From Russula earlei (lineage: Eukaryota > Basidiomycota > Agaricomycetes > Russulales > Russulaceae): a stretch of DNA of 64,000 nucleotides. The position numbers and the translations under genes are program-made. The notes under the pieces are model-generated. The model ran no database searches. It was not told the origin of the DNA and was given only the letters and a program-made list of their open reading frames with translations. The stretch spans positions 24,973 through 88,972 of the forward strand of contig JAGFNK010000196.1 of the NCBI GenBank assembly GCA_025769875.1, given 5' to 3'. Below, one piece after another: positions 22,769 to 34,218 of this stretch. The stretch's first letter is position 1, and each line of letters opens with the position of its first letter.

Positions 22769-24226
22769 TTCTTTAGTACATCATCACACAGTGTCCCGCT
22801 GTAAGGCAGCATCCCATTCCAGCCCTGCGTCATTGCTCTCGACTCTCTTTCATTGTGTACCAGTTCCACCTCCACTGCCCAGCCAGCTCTCAACCCTCTT
22901 TCATCGCATTGCCTTGCCATGACCACTAAGATGTGCTCTGCTGCCTTTCACTGTCATCACCACAGTTGGATGCAAGGGCTCAGTGCCCCAATGATTTCCA
23001 TCATCATTGCTTCGTGGACCCTTCATACACTACTCCTCAGTTTCTGTCTTGCTATGAATTTGGACTCCCTAGTTACTTGGCCTCTGACTCTGTTTGTTCC
23101 CTTTGACTCGCTTGTTACTGATCGGTTTTGTTTACCTGAGTCAATGATACTGTTCTGGATTTGTACTTACGCCTCGTTTCGCAGCTCATCGCTCTGGCTT
23201 GGCTTGTTCCACATCCATGTATCGCACTCCCAACTCGCGTCTTTCTGTCTCCTCAATCCCCCAATATCCCCCTCTCTCATAGATCGTGTCTCGTATGTAA
23301 ACACTCTAGTTACACCTCAGAACCAGAGACCTGTTTTGTCCCTTCTTTTGTGTGTGTTTTCGCGAACTCAGCAAGCCACCACCCGCTGCCTTCAACACAG
23401 ACTTGGTTCTTAGTGGGAAAATACAAACAAGATTCAATTATAAGAATGCTAACTATATTATTTGGCTCAAGTAAAATTGTAACAAAATGTAAAGCCCAGA
23501 TCTTCGCATTGAGATTAATCTGTGTGGTCAGTCTCTGTCATTGAGGCGATTGATCCCCATCAGGTGCGTGCGATTGATCCCCATCAGCTGATTATCGCCA
23601 TGTAATGAGTAGACCGTTCCTATTTAAAATTTGGTGTCATATTTGTGGATGCACTTTATGTCTCGATTTATTCAATATAAATCCATGTATTAACATACGC
23701 CATTGTGTTAAGTTTATCTGAGTCTGCTAAGGCTAAATTGATAAATTAAGTGTATATGATCCCCCTGGTGATTCGGGGCGACTCATGTTGCATCTTAGGT
23801 TACATAACTTGGGAACTGAGCTGCCCTCTCTTAAGCATTTGACTAAGTTCTAATTGTTTGGGTTGACATATTTACAATAATGTGATGCATGAGGAGAGGG
23901 CAACAAATCAATCGATTGGTTTAAAATAATTTGTAATCTGAGCTGAGTCAATTCAGTGGTCAATATATTTCACCTTTATTGACCACTGAGTTGAGTTTTA
24001 GTGGACTAGACTTATCCATTCCTGTCCGTCGTGTTTGGTTGTGTATCAGTTCAGAATCTGTACGTATATCTTGCATTGTTTCACATTGCACAAAACAGGT
24101 TGTGCCGTACGAATCCTGATTCAGATAATGGAAGTATGACATCTTATCACTAACTAGCACCTCTGATCACTCGATGTTTGACAAAGAAAAATGAAAGAAC
24201 ATATGCCATACTCAAGGTGGCGACAC
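22769..24226. other. AT-rich intergenic region
   Basis: The open frames at 22853-23413 and 23161-23544 overlap in different frames, have no domain and lack splice support, so I do not call a gene. The phrase gcgattgatccccatcag occurs twice near 23543 and 23567, and a related phrase lies in the outer part of the right inverted-repeat arm. The remainder is A+T-rich. Confidence 0.45.
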
Positions 24227-26045
24227 TCACAACGACTCCCGCAATACTTCCTCCACGCTCTCCACAAATAAATCGACCACCCTTTCCACCTCCTTTTTTG
24301 TGATATTGTACGCAGGTGCAAGTATTATATGGTCCCCTTCGGTGCCTTTGATATTCGCCCCGCCGGACCTTCCCATCACAAGCAGTCCATGTTCCATGCA
24401 TCGCGTAGTCACGACTGAGGCGAACTGCTTGCCCTTGAGATTTAGTGTCTTGCCCGTCGGCCCCGTGAAGTCGAACTCGACAGCCCAAAACGAACCCCCA
24501 CCCCGCACGTCGAACGTGAAGGGTTCTGCCAGTGCACCGGGCGATTGTAGGCGTTCTCGAAGAAGTTCTGCTAAGTATTCACCAGTCTGACGTCCATTCT
24601 CGAGAAGGTTCTCTGCTGCAATCACTTTCTGCACAGCAATAGCGGTCGCACAGGAAAGGGGATGCGCCTGTTGACGGTGGCGTCAGAAACTCAGGGAAAG
24701 CGCAATTAAGACAAACCTGGTATGTGTGGCCGTGTTTCCAAAAACCGTTGTTGTCTCTGATAGCTTCGGCAACCTCCTTTGACACGAGCACGGCACCAAT
24801 CGAGGCATACCTGTGCGATAGTCAGGGTCACCGCAAGAGACAGTCAGGGAGCGGCATACCCCCCGCCAAGACCTTTGGCGACAGTTTGGATGTCCGGTGG
24901 CTCATTGTCACCGAAGCTCTCCCAGGCATGTGTTGTGCCCATCCCTATAAGACCCCGAAACCGTCCTATCAGATATCAATCGCTTGTGAGAGGAGTCGGT
25001 AACTCACGGCCCATTCCGCACATGATCTCATCCAGAATGAATAAAACGCTATATTTCCTACAAACGGACTTGATAGCCTTGAAGTAGCCCTTAGGTGCAG
25101 CGAGTGCACCTGTAGACGTTCCGACTACGGTTTCCGCAACAACTTTGAAGGGAGATTTATGCTCAGTTATCTCCCAAGGAGGATGAGATAAACTTACAGC
25201 CAATGACGGTATCGGGCCCAAGGGTGAGAAAAGTGTCTTCGAGTTCCTGGCAGAGTCTCTCCACGTATTGCTCCTCGGACTCCTCTGGGCGCTGGAAGCG
25301 CTTGGCGTAGGCTGGGGAGACCTTGTGAAAGTTGTCATGATGGAGGATTTCCTCAAACGGCACACGGCGAGTAGGGTGTCCAGACAACGAAAGCGTAGTT
25401 ACGGTGTTACCGTGATAGGAAAGGTGCCTAGAAATGAAGTTCTTGCGTTGCGGCTGCTTCTTTTCGAACCAGTACTTATGTAACAGGAACCTTCAATTTC
25501 AAAAACACGCCCCAAATTTCAAATGGCGCTGACCTGACGGGCAAGCTTCATCGCACCCTCCATCGCCTCAGAACCTGGCAAACTTCACAAACAGTTGATG
25601 AATCGACGCAGGAATGACTCACCCCCCGCAAAGAAGCCACAATATTCGAAGGCTCCCTTACCCGAGTCGACTAACATTCTGGCCAGTTCTTCCGCGGGCT
25701 CATTTGATAACTGCAAATTGTATACATCTAAGGATAGTTGTGTAAGCCTGCATCAGTATCCCTAGACTGGGACGGGGACCCACAAGCGAGCTTATCAGCC
25801 TGGTCTCTTATGGCCTTCTGTACGACACGATGACCATTTCCGATGCAGGCGACGGCAACGCCACCAATCGCATCGATGAGCACCCGGCCATCGTCGAGTG
25901 TAACGTTGATCCCCTCTCCGCTGACCGCAATAGGTGGTTGCGATGGCGTGCGGTGCAGAATCGCGGTGGGTCTGGAAGGAGGGACCCGTTTCTCGGGAGC
26001 TGGGGGACCATTAGAGAGGAGTTTGGACGGCATGGTGTGATGCAA
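24227..26045 (-). CDS. Class III PLP-dependent aminotransferase
   Basis: Eight exons on the minus strand encode about 475 residues, a usual length for the family. It would transfer an amino group from an amine or amino acid to a keto acid using pyridoxal phosphate. Seven introns (25783-25728, 25622-25575, 25533-25476, 25197-25143, 25007-24945, 24859-24811, 24716-24668) all have GT..AG ends and keep frame. Landmarks are DAIGGVAVACIGNGH, GSEAMEGAMKLAR, SYHGNT, FILDEIMCGMGR with the cofactor-binding Asp, KGLGGG with the PLP lysine, and HPLSCATA near the C-terminus. The start is 26033 (MPSKLLS) or 26045. One anomaly: between QPQRK and FISRHLSYHG the run agaaac (about 25438-25444) holds one base too many, a frameshift that is either real or an assembly error. 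The stop is TGA. Substrate cannot be told; omega-aminotransferase and BioA-like enzymes are relatives. Confidence 0.88.
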
Positions 26046-28420
26046 GGGTCATCATAACTTGAGCCCGACTTCCCCTAATAAAAGAGATGCGGCCATCGGC
26101 TGTGCAAGATCCACAGGAACGGGGACTTTGAAGGTTCTGAACGCTCCGAAATTCCGGTTCTGGCCGTCGGTGTGGGAGTGTTCACATAAAGGACGTTTTA
26201 TTTTTATTAGATTTTCTACGGAATCACGCTGAGAATCATGCTGAACATACGAAAACGAAAAGACATGAAAAACTCAGGACCATGGACCGTCGGACCGTCT
26301 CAACAAAAGTGGATGACAAAACATACGTGACTCGGCCAGTCACTTTCAAGCTTACCACAACAGCATCCTTGCGATCATCCTGCCCGATTACAGTCGGACC
26401 ATCCTGGCAGGTAATCAACGGAGTGAATAGAGAGTGAGCGTCAGGGGACCCCCCATGTACTGAGATGTAATAATGGCGAGAAGTGTTGGGCATCATCTCA
26501 TCTGTGCAACTCCATACCTCGATGAGAACATTGATTCAAGGTGAATCTATTGCTGTGTTGTCTTGATGGCTTTTTCAATCCCAGCATTATGTTCAGGTGA
26601 ATGGCTGGGAGGTAGATCGAGTACCACGGGTAATTTTTGTAGAAGTTATGAAAATTTGGTCTATGTGTTGATAGATTCGAATGAGCGCAAAGAAATCAGA
26701 TCAAACCGATAAACTGAATTTTTGCGGGCCGAGTTAAACCACACATCGGGCGCTGCCGGCTACCATCCAGTTTCCCAATCCCAAATGTCGTGCTGAGGTG
26801 TTTTCCTGCTTGCCTTGCCTGAACCAGGTGAACGTCGGTCCCTCTCTCCGAACGCGGAGCCCGCGCGCTTCAGAAGGTTGTGTTCTTCGGAAATGGGGAG
26901 GGGGAGGGCCCGAGAGCCGCGCTGTGCCTTTCATTTTTGGTGCAAAGATGGAAGTTTGAGTTAATTGAAATTCCGGGGGAGGGGAGCGAATGCGAAATCA
27001 GAAACCACTCGGGCTGTACTATACTACGGCCTCACGCGAATAACGCTTGTCAGCTGTCAGGCTTTGGTTAACGGTGGGGTCACCAGACCAGCCAGTTGAA
27101 ATGATGTTTCTCGTGGTCGTCATCACCCCACTTTCCTCCCACATTGCGTACCCCAAACTTTCTGCGCTGCTGCAAACCATGTCTTGACCCCGTTTCCCTG
27201 CCATCCCCTATTACCATAACATGAATACCAGTCGGTTTCCTGGTCTTCATTTTGTCATTCAATACGAAGCGGCATATCATGGTGGAAGGATAGGGCAAAG
27301 TACACAAGTGTTTGCGCGACGTGTGAATATCCGTCATGAAGGTGCGCAATAGATCAGCCAAAATGACCCACCACATTACGGCTCTCTCACGCCGTTCACT
27401 TGCCTTACATAGAACTCACTACAGTCGCGAAACTCCGCAAGTGGAGCCCTATGTCCATTTATCAAACGACATCGCATACTCCCGACAGCCGGAAATATGG
27501 GCATGCAGTTGAGCACATGGAATTGCTTCTGGGGGAGAGGAAACCCGAGCGCATCTCACAGTTGAACGAGAACTCCTGGGCGACAAGCTCGGCAAATGAT
27601 CACTCGTGCCTCGCCTGAGAATGACCAGGGGACCTGAGGCAAAGTTCACACACATTTGACCAGAATTGCATGTCGTGCGCACGCCAGGTCTTGCACTGGA
27701 TAGCTGTCAAAGAGGTGCCCTGAGGAGCACCAATACCGGGGGGAAAGGGAAGATCGAGGTGCCCAAACTGGAAGCTATCCTCAACAACCACTCAGTATGA
27801 TAGTGCCGTTATCGTGGAAGTTCAACGAACGATGACGAAGGGCACTCTTGAGTCATCCATAAATGCAGGGTCGGCCGGCCGTGCCGATATAAGCGCAAGA
27901 GATACATTGTGCAAGAGGATACCAAGGTCTAGGAGTGCTGACTCCGATCGACGAAAATCATACATAGCTTTGTCCTCGACATAAACGATTCGTTATTGCC
28001 GTCATTCGTGTGGCTGTGGCCGGCTTCTGAGACCTTTCCTGTTTTCTCAAGTTCTGGAACGCCGGACGTGGGAGCCGCTGCGGAGTTCGTTTCAGGAGCG
28101 TGCGGAGCGTTGTAAACGCACCGGCTCCATGTCCACGTGGAACAAAATCATCAGTACGGCGTACATAGTAGAGAGGATTGCTGGGAAGGAGAGGGTAAGG
28201 AGAGGACTGCTTCTTGCGCTCAGAGGGCCAGCGCGGAAGGCATTGACTTCGGGTTCGATGTACCGAAATCAGATAAGAGAGTAAGCGCCAAGGGGAGGGC
28301 CATGATGAGGGCGCTGATCAGAATTCGGAAACGAAATGACGATCGATGGAGAGAGTACGAAAAGAGAATTGCCACATGGTGACTCACAGCTCGCCATGTG
28401 ATCACATCCTATGACAAAAG
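26046..28420. other. GC-richer intergenic region, no supported gene
   Basis: CpG is common here, unlike the transposon regions. Open frames exist, such as 86 codons at 26496-26236 (minus) and 81 codons at 28137-28382 (plus, charged, ending KRIATW), but none has a domain, splice support or a paralog in the window. The first few hundred bases probably hold the aminotransferase promoter; no clear TATA box was found. Confidence 0.4.
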
Positions 28421-28612
28421 CACGTGACCCTGTATGATGCGTTTGGAGTTTCATACACGTTTGGAGTTACTGTATTAACAGACAAACCAACAAGTACTGC
28501 TGATGCATTCATTACTAATACTAATTTTGTCTCTTCTGATGCAGTTCCTCTGATCATTCAATTATTGCTGATTTCATGTCATGTGACCTTGCCCTTGCCA
28601 TTTTTGGATGTC

Positions 28613-28770
28613 ATTTTGAGTGCAAAATTAAAACTGCTACATCTCAACAGTTTCTCAACAGATTGCCTTGAAACTTTGACAGTGGAACCTTATATACTGT
28701 ATCTAAGTGCATCTAAAATATGGGAGCCTGATATTCAGTTCTTGACATGTCAATTTTTGGGTGCTGACAT
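28613..28770 (+). repeat. Dispersed ~155-bp repeat unit, copy 1
   Basis: The unit contains gccttgaaactttgacagtg and a tactgtatcta phrase, then tcaatttttgggtgc. The same order recurs at 30608 and 30762. Confidence 0.6.
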
Positions 28771-29327
28771 GAGTTATTACAACATTTTCCCACTATGGTT
28801 ACTTCTTACCTTTTGCTATGGACTGCTTGCTTTCATACATCCCTTTACTTACTGGTCTCATGATCTCTTATGTCTTGTGATCCTTTCTGTGTTATCATGT
28901 GATCCATACACATCCAGGTAACACTGGATTGCTGTTACTTTCACTTTGTTTGGTTCTCTTTCCATTTATATCTGCCTCTTAGTTTTGACTGTGCAATGCT
29001 GCACATTTACTGTGCAGCACAGTTACTTGGTTCTGACTCATTCATGGCCTCAGTTCTATGACTCCTACTTATGACTCCTACTATACTAGTAGCACAGTCA
29101 AAGTGCAGCTATTGCTGCACTTCTCCTGTATATATAAGCTCAGTACTTTGAGACCAAAGCCCTAAGCTTGGTCTCTTGTAGAATCCAACCTACTCTTGTC
29201 CAACTCCAACATATTCACCTGCTACCCACTTCACTCCTAATCCTCAAACCACATCCACCTCTCAATTTCAACAACTCTTCACACACACCACCTACCATCT
29301 ACTCTACCTATCCCTTCCTCCCCTAAG

Positions 29328-30288
29328 TGTCACGAACCATTCCCCGGGGAGGGCCCTTGAAGGACCCTCCCTTATAGGAGGAAACCCAGCCTCTATGATG
29401 CCACCCTGTTCACACGAGCAAAAGGGGTGAGTAGAGGTGTCCACAATATCGCGCGTGCATTGTTGCGCGAGCGATTCTCGGCACAATCGACATACAGCAA
29501 GCCCCACTTAAAGGCAACCCTTCTAGCAACTAAGGACAGTATTAGAGCCTTCCTAAGGACCATTTGGAACGACCCTAGGAACTCTACAATAGGTACTAAC
29601 CTAGTATCAAAAGCCCTACAACGCGTTATTAGACCAACTCTAATAACTATAGAACGAACTATAAGGCAACACTAAGGACCTTAATAGAAGTATTAGGGTC
29701 GACTCTAAGGACCCTAATAGAACTATATAAGGGCCTTATAAGATAACACTATTCCATAACCAAACTACAAGTCCTCAAATGACCGGCCCTAAACTAACTA
29801 ACAGGAAATGAATCAGGTGCTTGCACGTGTACTAAAGCAGTGAACACGTGGACAATGGAAGCTCTTACTCATCAAGAGAAGCTTCTTACTCAGCAGCTTA
29901 CTGAGCATGACTGAGCATGCTCAGTAAGCGTCCTCCGACTTCTTACTCATCACTCTATTGTGCTTGATAACAAGGTTATGACTTGTTCCCTATTTAGCAA
30001 CTCTCTTGTAGTATATAAGCGCTCAATAAAGTAGCGGACAGTCCTCAGACTGTCCATTTGTTTACGGCACTCTCCATCCCTGGGATACTCCTTTAAGGAT
30101 CATCCCCTTGTGACCACTCTGGCCTCTTCCCTGCGTAATTGCTCTACTCTCCCAGTAACAATACCCCTCTGGTATTTGTTACTACTCTGGACCCTACTTC
30201 TTGCCCACGCCGTCTTGGACGTCTACCGACTCGTCTTCGAGCTTATCCCTCGCTCTTGAACTGGATAGTTCAACAGTGAGTCTTGACA
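29328..30288 (-). mobile_element. Solo LTR, family L1, inverted copy, 961 bp
   Basis: Reverse complement of the LTR at 11223, almost identical in length. The target duplication CTAAG is present at 29323-29327 and 30289-30293. It keeps CpG sites (tatcgcgcgtgcattg near 29446), so it is another young copy. No internal sequence is present. Confidence 0.92.
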
Positions 30289-30607
30289 CTAAGAGTCTCT
30301 ATTCACTCTACTGAGAAGAGCTCTTCTCCTTCAAACCTCTATCTACTTACCTTCTCTTTGCATTCTTTAGGGTAACAGAGTTCCTAAATGCATATAGCTT
30401 GTGGGAAACCACCCTCAACTATCACATACAATTTACTCTAGCTTCTCAACAGACCAAGTTGTACTAGGAAGGGTCTATTGGCCATAACCTGTTTAGCATA
30501 AAACACTAGTGACCACTGCAGGGAAGCTCTTTGAGCAACTTGAACTATCTTCATCTCTTCAAACACACTTGTCTTCAGGCTTGAGAACTGACACGGCTAG
30601 TTACTGT

Positions 30608-30910
30608 GACATGAGTGCAAAACTTTGAACTGCCATATCTCAACTGTTTCTTGATTGATTGGCTTAAAACTTTGACAGTGGGATCTCATGTACTGTATCT
30701 AGATCATTTCAAGAGTTGTGGTCTAATTCTTAGTTCTTGTGGTTTCAATTTTTGGGTGCAATCTGTGTGTGAAATTTTGAACTGCCATATCTCAACCATT
30801 TCTCTATAGATTGCCTTGAAACTTGGACAGTAGAACATCATGTACTGTATATAGATGTAGCCAATTAATGGGTTTCACCTGTTGAATTTTCATGTTTTGG
30901 GGTGCTGACC
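30608..30910 (+). repeat. Dispersed ~155-bp repeat unit, copies 2 and 3 in tandem
   Basis: Two units lie head to tail, each with gaactgccatatctcaac, then a gacagt..gtactgtat phrase and tttgggtgc or tttggggtgc at its end. The solo LTR at 29328 lies between them and unit 1, so the three may once have been adjacent. Confidence 0.6.
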
Positions 30911-30987
30911 CCAAGCCTGATAAGATTACATTATTGTGACAGCTGAACACATGACATGGATATGTTCTTTGATTACAATGCAGGTAG

Positions 30988-31932
30988 TGTCAAGAACTCA
31001 CTATTGAACAATCCAGTTCAAGAGTAAGGGGGCAGCTTGGAGATGAGTCAACTGAGTTCAAGAACAAAGTTGGCAAAGAGTACAGTCCACACAAGTTGCA
31101 AATACCAGAGAGGAACTGGTATTGGCTGTGAGAGATGGTCACAAAGGGAGAGGGCCAGGGTGAGCTAGATAGGGTGGTCGTAAAGGACTACCCTCAGTAA
31201 TAGAGTGCAACAAATCAAATGGACAGTCTGAAGACTGTCTGCCACTTTATTGAGCACTTATATACTATAAGGGAACTGCTAAATAGAGAACAAGTCATAA
31301 CCTTGTTATCAAGCACAATAAGAGATGAGTAAGACATCAGGGAATGCTTAGTGAGCATGCTCAGTCATGCTCAGTAAGCTGCTAAGTAAGGAGGCCCTAG
31401 ATGATGAGTAAGGGCTTCTAGTGTCCATGTGTTCACTGTCTAGTGCATGTGCAAAGCATCAGATTCATTTGCTATCAGTTAGTTTAGGGCCAGTCTTTCT
31501 GTGACTTAGAGTACTTGATAGTGAGGAGGTGTTCCTTATAAGGCCATTTATATGGTTCTATTAGGGTCTTTAGAGTTGACCCTAATACCAATATTAGATC
31601 CTGAGTATTGTCTTATATTTCATTCTAAGGTTATCAGAGTTAGTCTAATAACATGTTCTAGGGCCTATAGTATCTTCATTAACATCCAATATAAGGCACT
31701 TGAGGTCATCTTAAAGGGTCATTAGAGAGCCTTTAACATAGGTTGCCACCAAGTAGGGCTTGCTGTATGTTGATTGTGCCTAGAATCAATTGTGTGACAA
31801 TGTGCACATGATATTGTGGACACCTCTACTCACTCCTTTTGGCTGTGTGAACAGGGTGACACCATAGAACCTGGGTTTTCTCTAATATGGAAGGGTCCTT
31901 CAAGGGCCCTCTCTGGGAAATAGTTCATGACA
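30988..31932 (+). mobile_element. Solo LTR, family L1, old copy, 945 bp
   Basis: It starts tgtcaagaactcactattg and ends atagttcatgaca, with the target duplication GGTAG at 30983-30987 and 31933-31937. Compared with the copies at 11223 and 29328, nearly every CpG has become TpG or CpA: aatgcgcgcgtgatattg there is aatgtgcacatgatattg here (31799). It is therefore an older insertion of the same family. Confidence 0.92.
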
Positions 31933-31937
31933 GGTAG

Positions 31938-32655
31938 AAGACTGCACAACACTGGCAGTTTCAGGCCACCAGGGGCATGTGCAGAGGAGTGCAAAAGCAC
32001 AACACAGTGCATCCCCAGGATCATTTTTGATCCCCCAATTTTTTCCACTCCCCTCAGGGGAAAATACATTCTGCTGTGACCCTTCTCAGGCCTTGTATGA
32101 CCCACATCAAAACCGAAAATGTCTGAAAAGCAAGAACATTCCATACTGCCTCCATGACTCTGTATCTGAAAAAAACACAAACATTTCCATCAAAGTCTGA
32201 AGTCTTTCCACTATATGTTTTTCATTCCTGTCTTACTTCCATTCTTGACTCCAAAAGCTCCTAAAAACACTCTCCTATCTTATTCCTTAAGTAACATACC
32301 TGTAAAACATATGAATTAGTCTCTTATTGCCTGCAAAATGTAACAGTTGTCATGTTCCCTGTTCTCAAAAATCCCTTGCATGCACTTCAAACAAGTCCCC
32401 CTCTCATGCTCTACCACCGCTCCACATCATTTAGACACATCCCTGACTCTGTGCCACACCAATGGCCCACCAGCCCATCTTACCCACTCATGCGTTCCCA
32501 CCGTCTGGGTATCATATCTTCACCAAACACATCACCCACAACTGAGGACTCATATGTCCTGGACTGATGATTGCTACCTAAGCAGGATAGATTGTGCCCA
32601 TCAACCCATAGCCTGTGTCCTCCCCAGTCTCTTGTTCATAGCCATGGGCTGACCA
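31938..32655. other. Region with no recognised gene
   Basis: Short C+T-rich open frames on both strands have no family features. A 23-bp remnant of an inverted L1 LTR end (atgaaccacttcccagagag) lies at 32658-32680, directly before the next L1 LTR. Confidence 0.4.
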
Positions 32656-32680
32656 CTATCATGAACCACTTCCCAGAGAG

Positions 32681-32806
32681 TGTCAAGACTCACTGTTAAA
32701 CAATCCAGTTTACAAGCAAGAGGAAAGCTCAGAGACAAGTCAAATGAGTTCAAGGATAATGTTGGTAATAAGAATAGTCCAAACAAGTAGCAGGTACCAG
32801 AGAGGT
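32681..32806 (+). mobile_element. L1 LTR, left part, split by the Plavaka element
   Basis: It starts tgtcaagactcactgtt and follows the L1 sequence for about 126 bp up to accagagaggt. The LTR resumes at 39844. It is CpG-poor, so this is an old copy. Confidence 0.85.
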
Positions 32807-34218
32807 CATCAGGAAAAACCGGTCCGGTCCGTAGACACCGCTTAATTCTGTAGACTCCATAGACACCATAGCACAACAACATACTATGTAGTGCTCTATA
32901 GCATCGTAGTAAGTCTATATTGCTCAATGTAGTTCCAGTAGTTGATGACTATACTTATGTAGGCACAGTAGATTAAACTGAGTCTACATATCACTATGTA
33001 GGACGATCAAAATCATGGTTGACTATGGAGATAATCGGTTTGTTACATTGCTCTATGGAGACGATCATTTTGTTACATTGCTCTATGGAGACACTCGGTT
33101 CGCTACATTGCTCTATGGAGACAGTTGGTTTTTATATTGCACTATGTATCTTACTGATGTAAGGTGTGTTGTGAGTCCACTGGCCCAGAAACTGACGTGA
33201 CTCGTATCAGCACCTTGCACCTCCCACGCTTCAAGTTCCCTTGCTCTCGCTCTCGCCTCACCCCTTTCCTCCCCACCAACTATTGCCACTCCTTTCCCCT
33301 CTTTCTCCTTCCATCTCGTGCTCCCCTTTCGACATCATCCCCTCGCGTCGCCCACTCTACGCCCAGGAACGGCGACAATGGCTCAGTTTGATCGCCTCCA
33401 ACGTCACTCGCCTCGCCGCTCAATGCCTCCCCTGTCGGTCTTGGAGTTGGAGCTTGGCTCCTCCAAGCATCGACCTACGGCACGACATCATCGCCATTCG
33501 CCCGCGTCTCGCCCTCCTTTGTTCTCATCCATCCCCTCTGCCACTAGTCTCCTCCACCTGCGACACTCTTCCCTTCCCCTCATCATTATGCTCTTGCCCC
33601 TCGTCGAACCCCTTTCATCGGATTCTCGCTCCTCTGCAAAATGCTATGAATCATTCTCCTCACCCCCCCCTCGCATCTACACATGGACCAGTATGACGCG
33701 TTCGTCTTCGTCATCACCGCTCTACCCAAGGGCTCGCTGCCCACTGCGCCTCGCCCTGTCGTCATCGTCGCGCCGCCCCGCGCTCGCAGACTCGCAGTCG
33801 GAGGAATAGGCTTTTGGTACGCTCTTGACTGATATACTGTACTGCTATGAATTCCCATCCCGTCTCGTTTACTTACTCTCCGATTTCGCTAAACACTTGC
33901 CTCGTTCTGGTTAGTGTAGAATCTCTTATGCCTCGATTCTGGTTCGCGTTCCGTCACGACATCATACTCACCTACTTACTCGTCTTGTCTCGCGTCCTCT
34001 ATCCCTCTGCTCTCTTGATTACCTGCTTTTCCTCTGCCTTTGCCACAGTATTTAATGACTGGTAGCTACGGTTTCAAATGACAGTTCTGTGCAGTCTCCT
34101 GCTCCCCCTTTTTGCTTGCTTCACTGATCAACGAACACATGAACGCTGCTGGTCTGAGGGAACTTGAAGCGCGCGATGTAACTAGCCATATCCACGTTTC
34201 TATGAACTCATGGGCTAC

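Noticed and set aside
22853..23544. Two overlapping plus-strand ORFs of 127 and 186 codons
   Set aside because: No motif, mutually exclusive frames, hydrophobic and Ser/Leu-rich composition typical of C+T-rich non-coding DNA.
27400..28382. Small genes between the aminotransferase and the LTR cluster
   Set aside because: Open frames of 72-81 codons have no homolog in the window, no splice support and no recognisable domain.
33241..33809. ORFs of 151 and 163 codons in the left part of the Plavaka element
   Set aside because: They overlap in two frames of a C-rich stretch, lack any domain and lie in a probable regulatory region.
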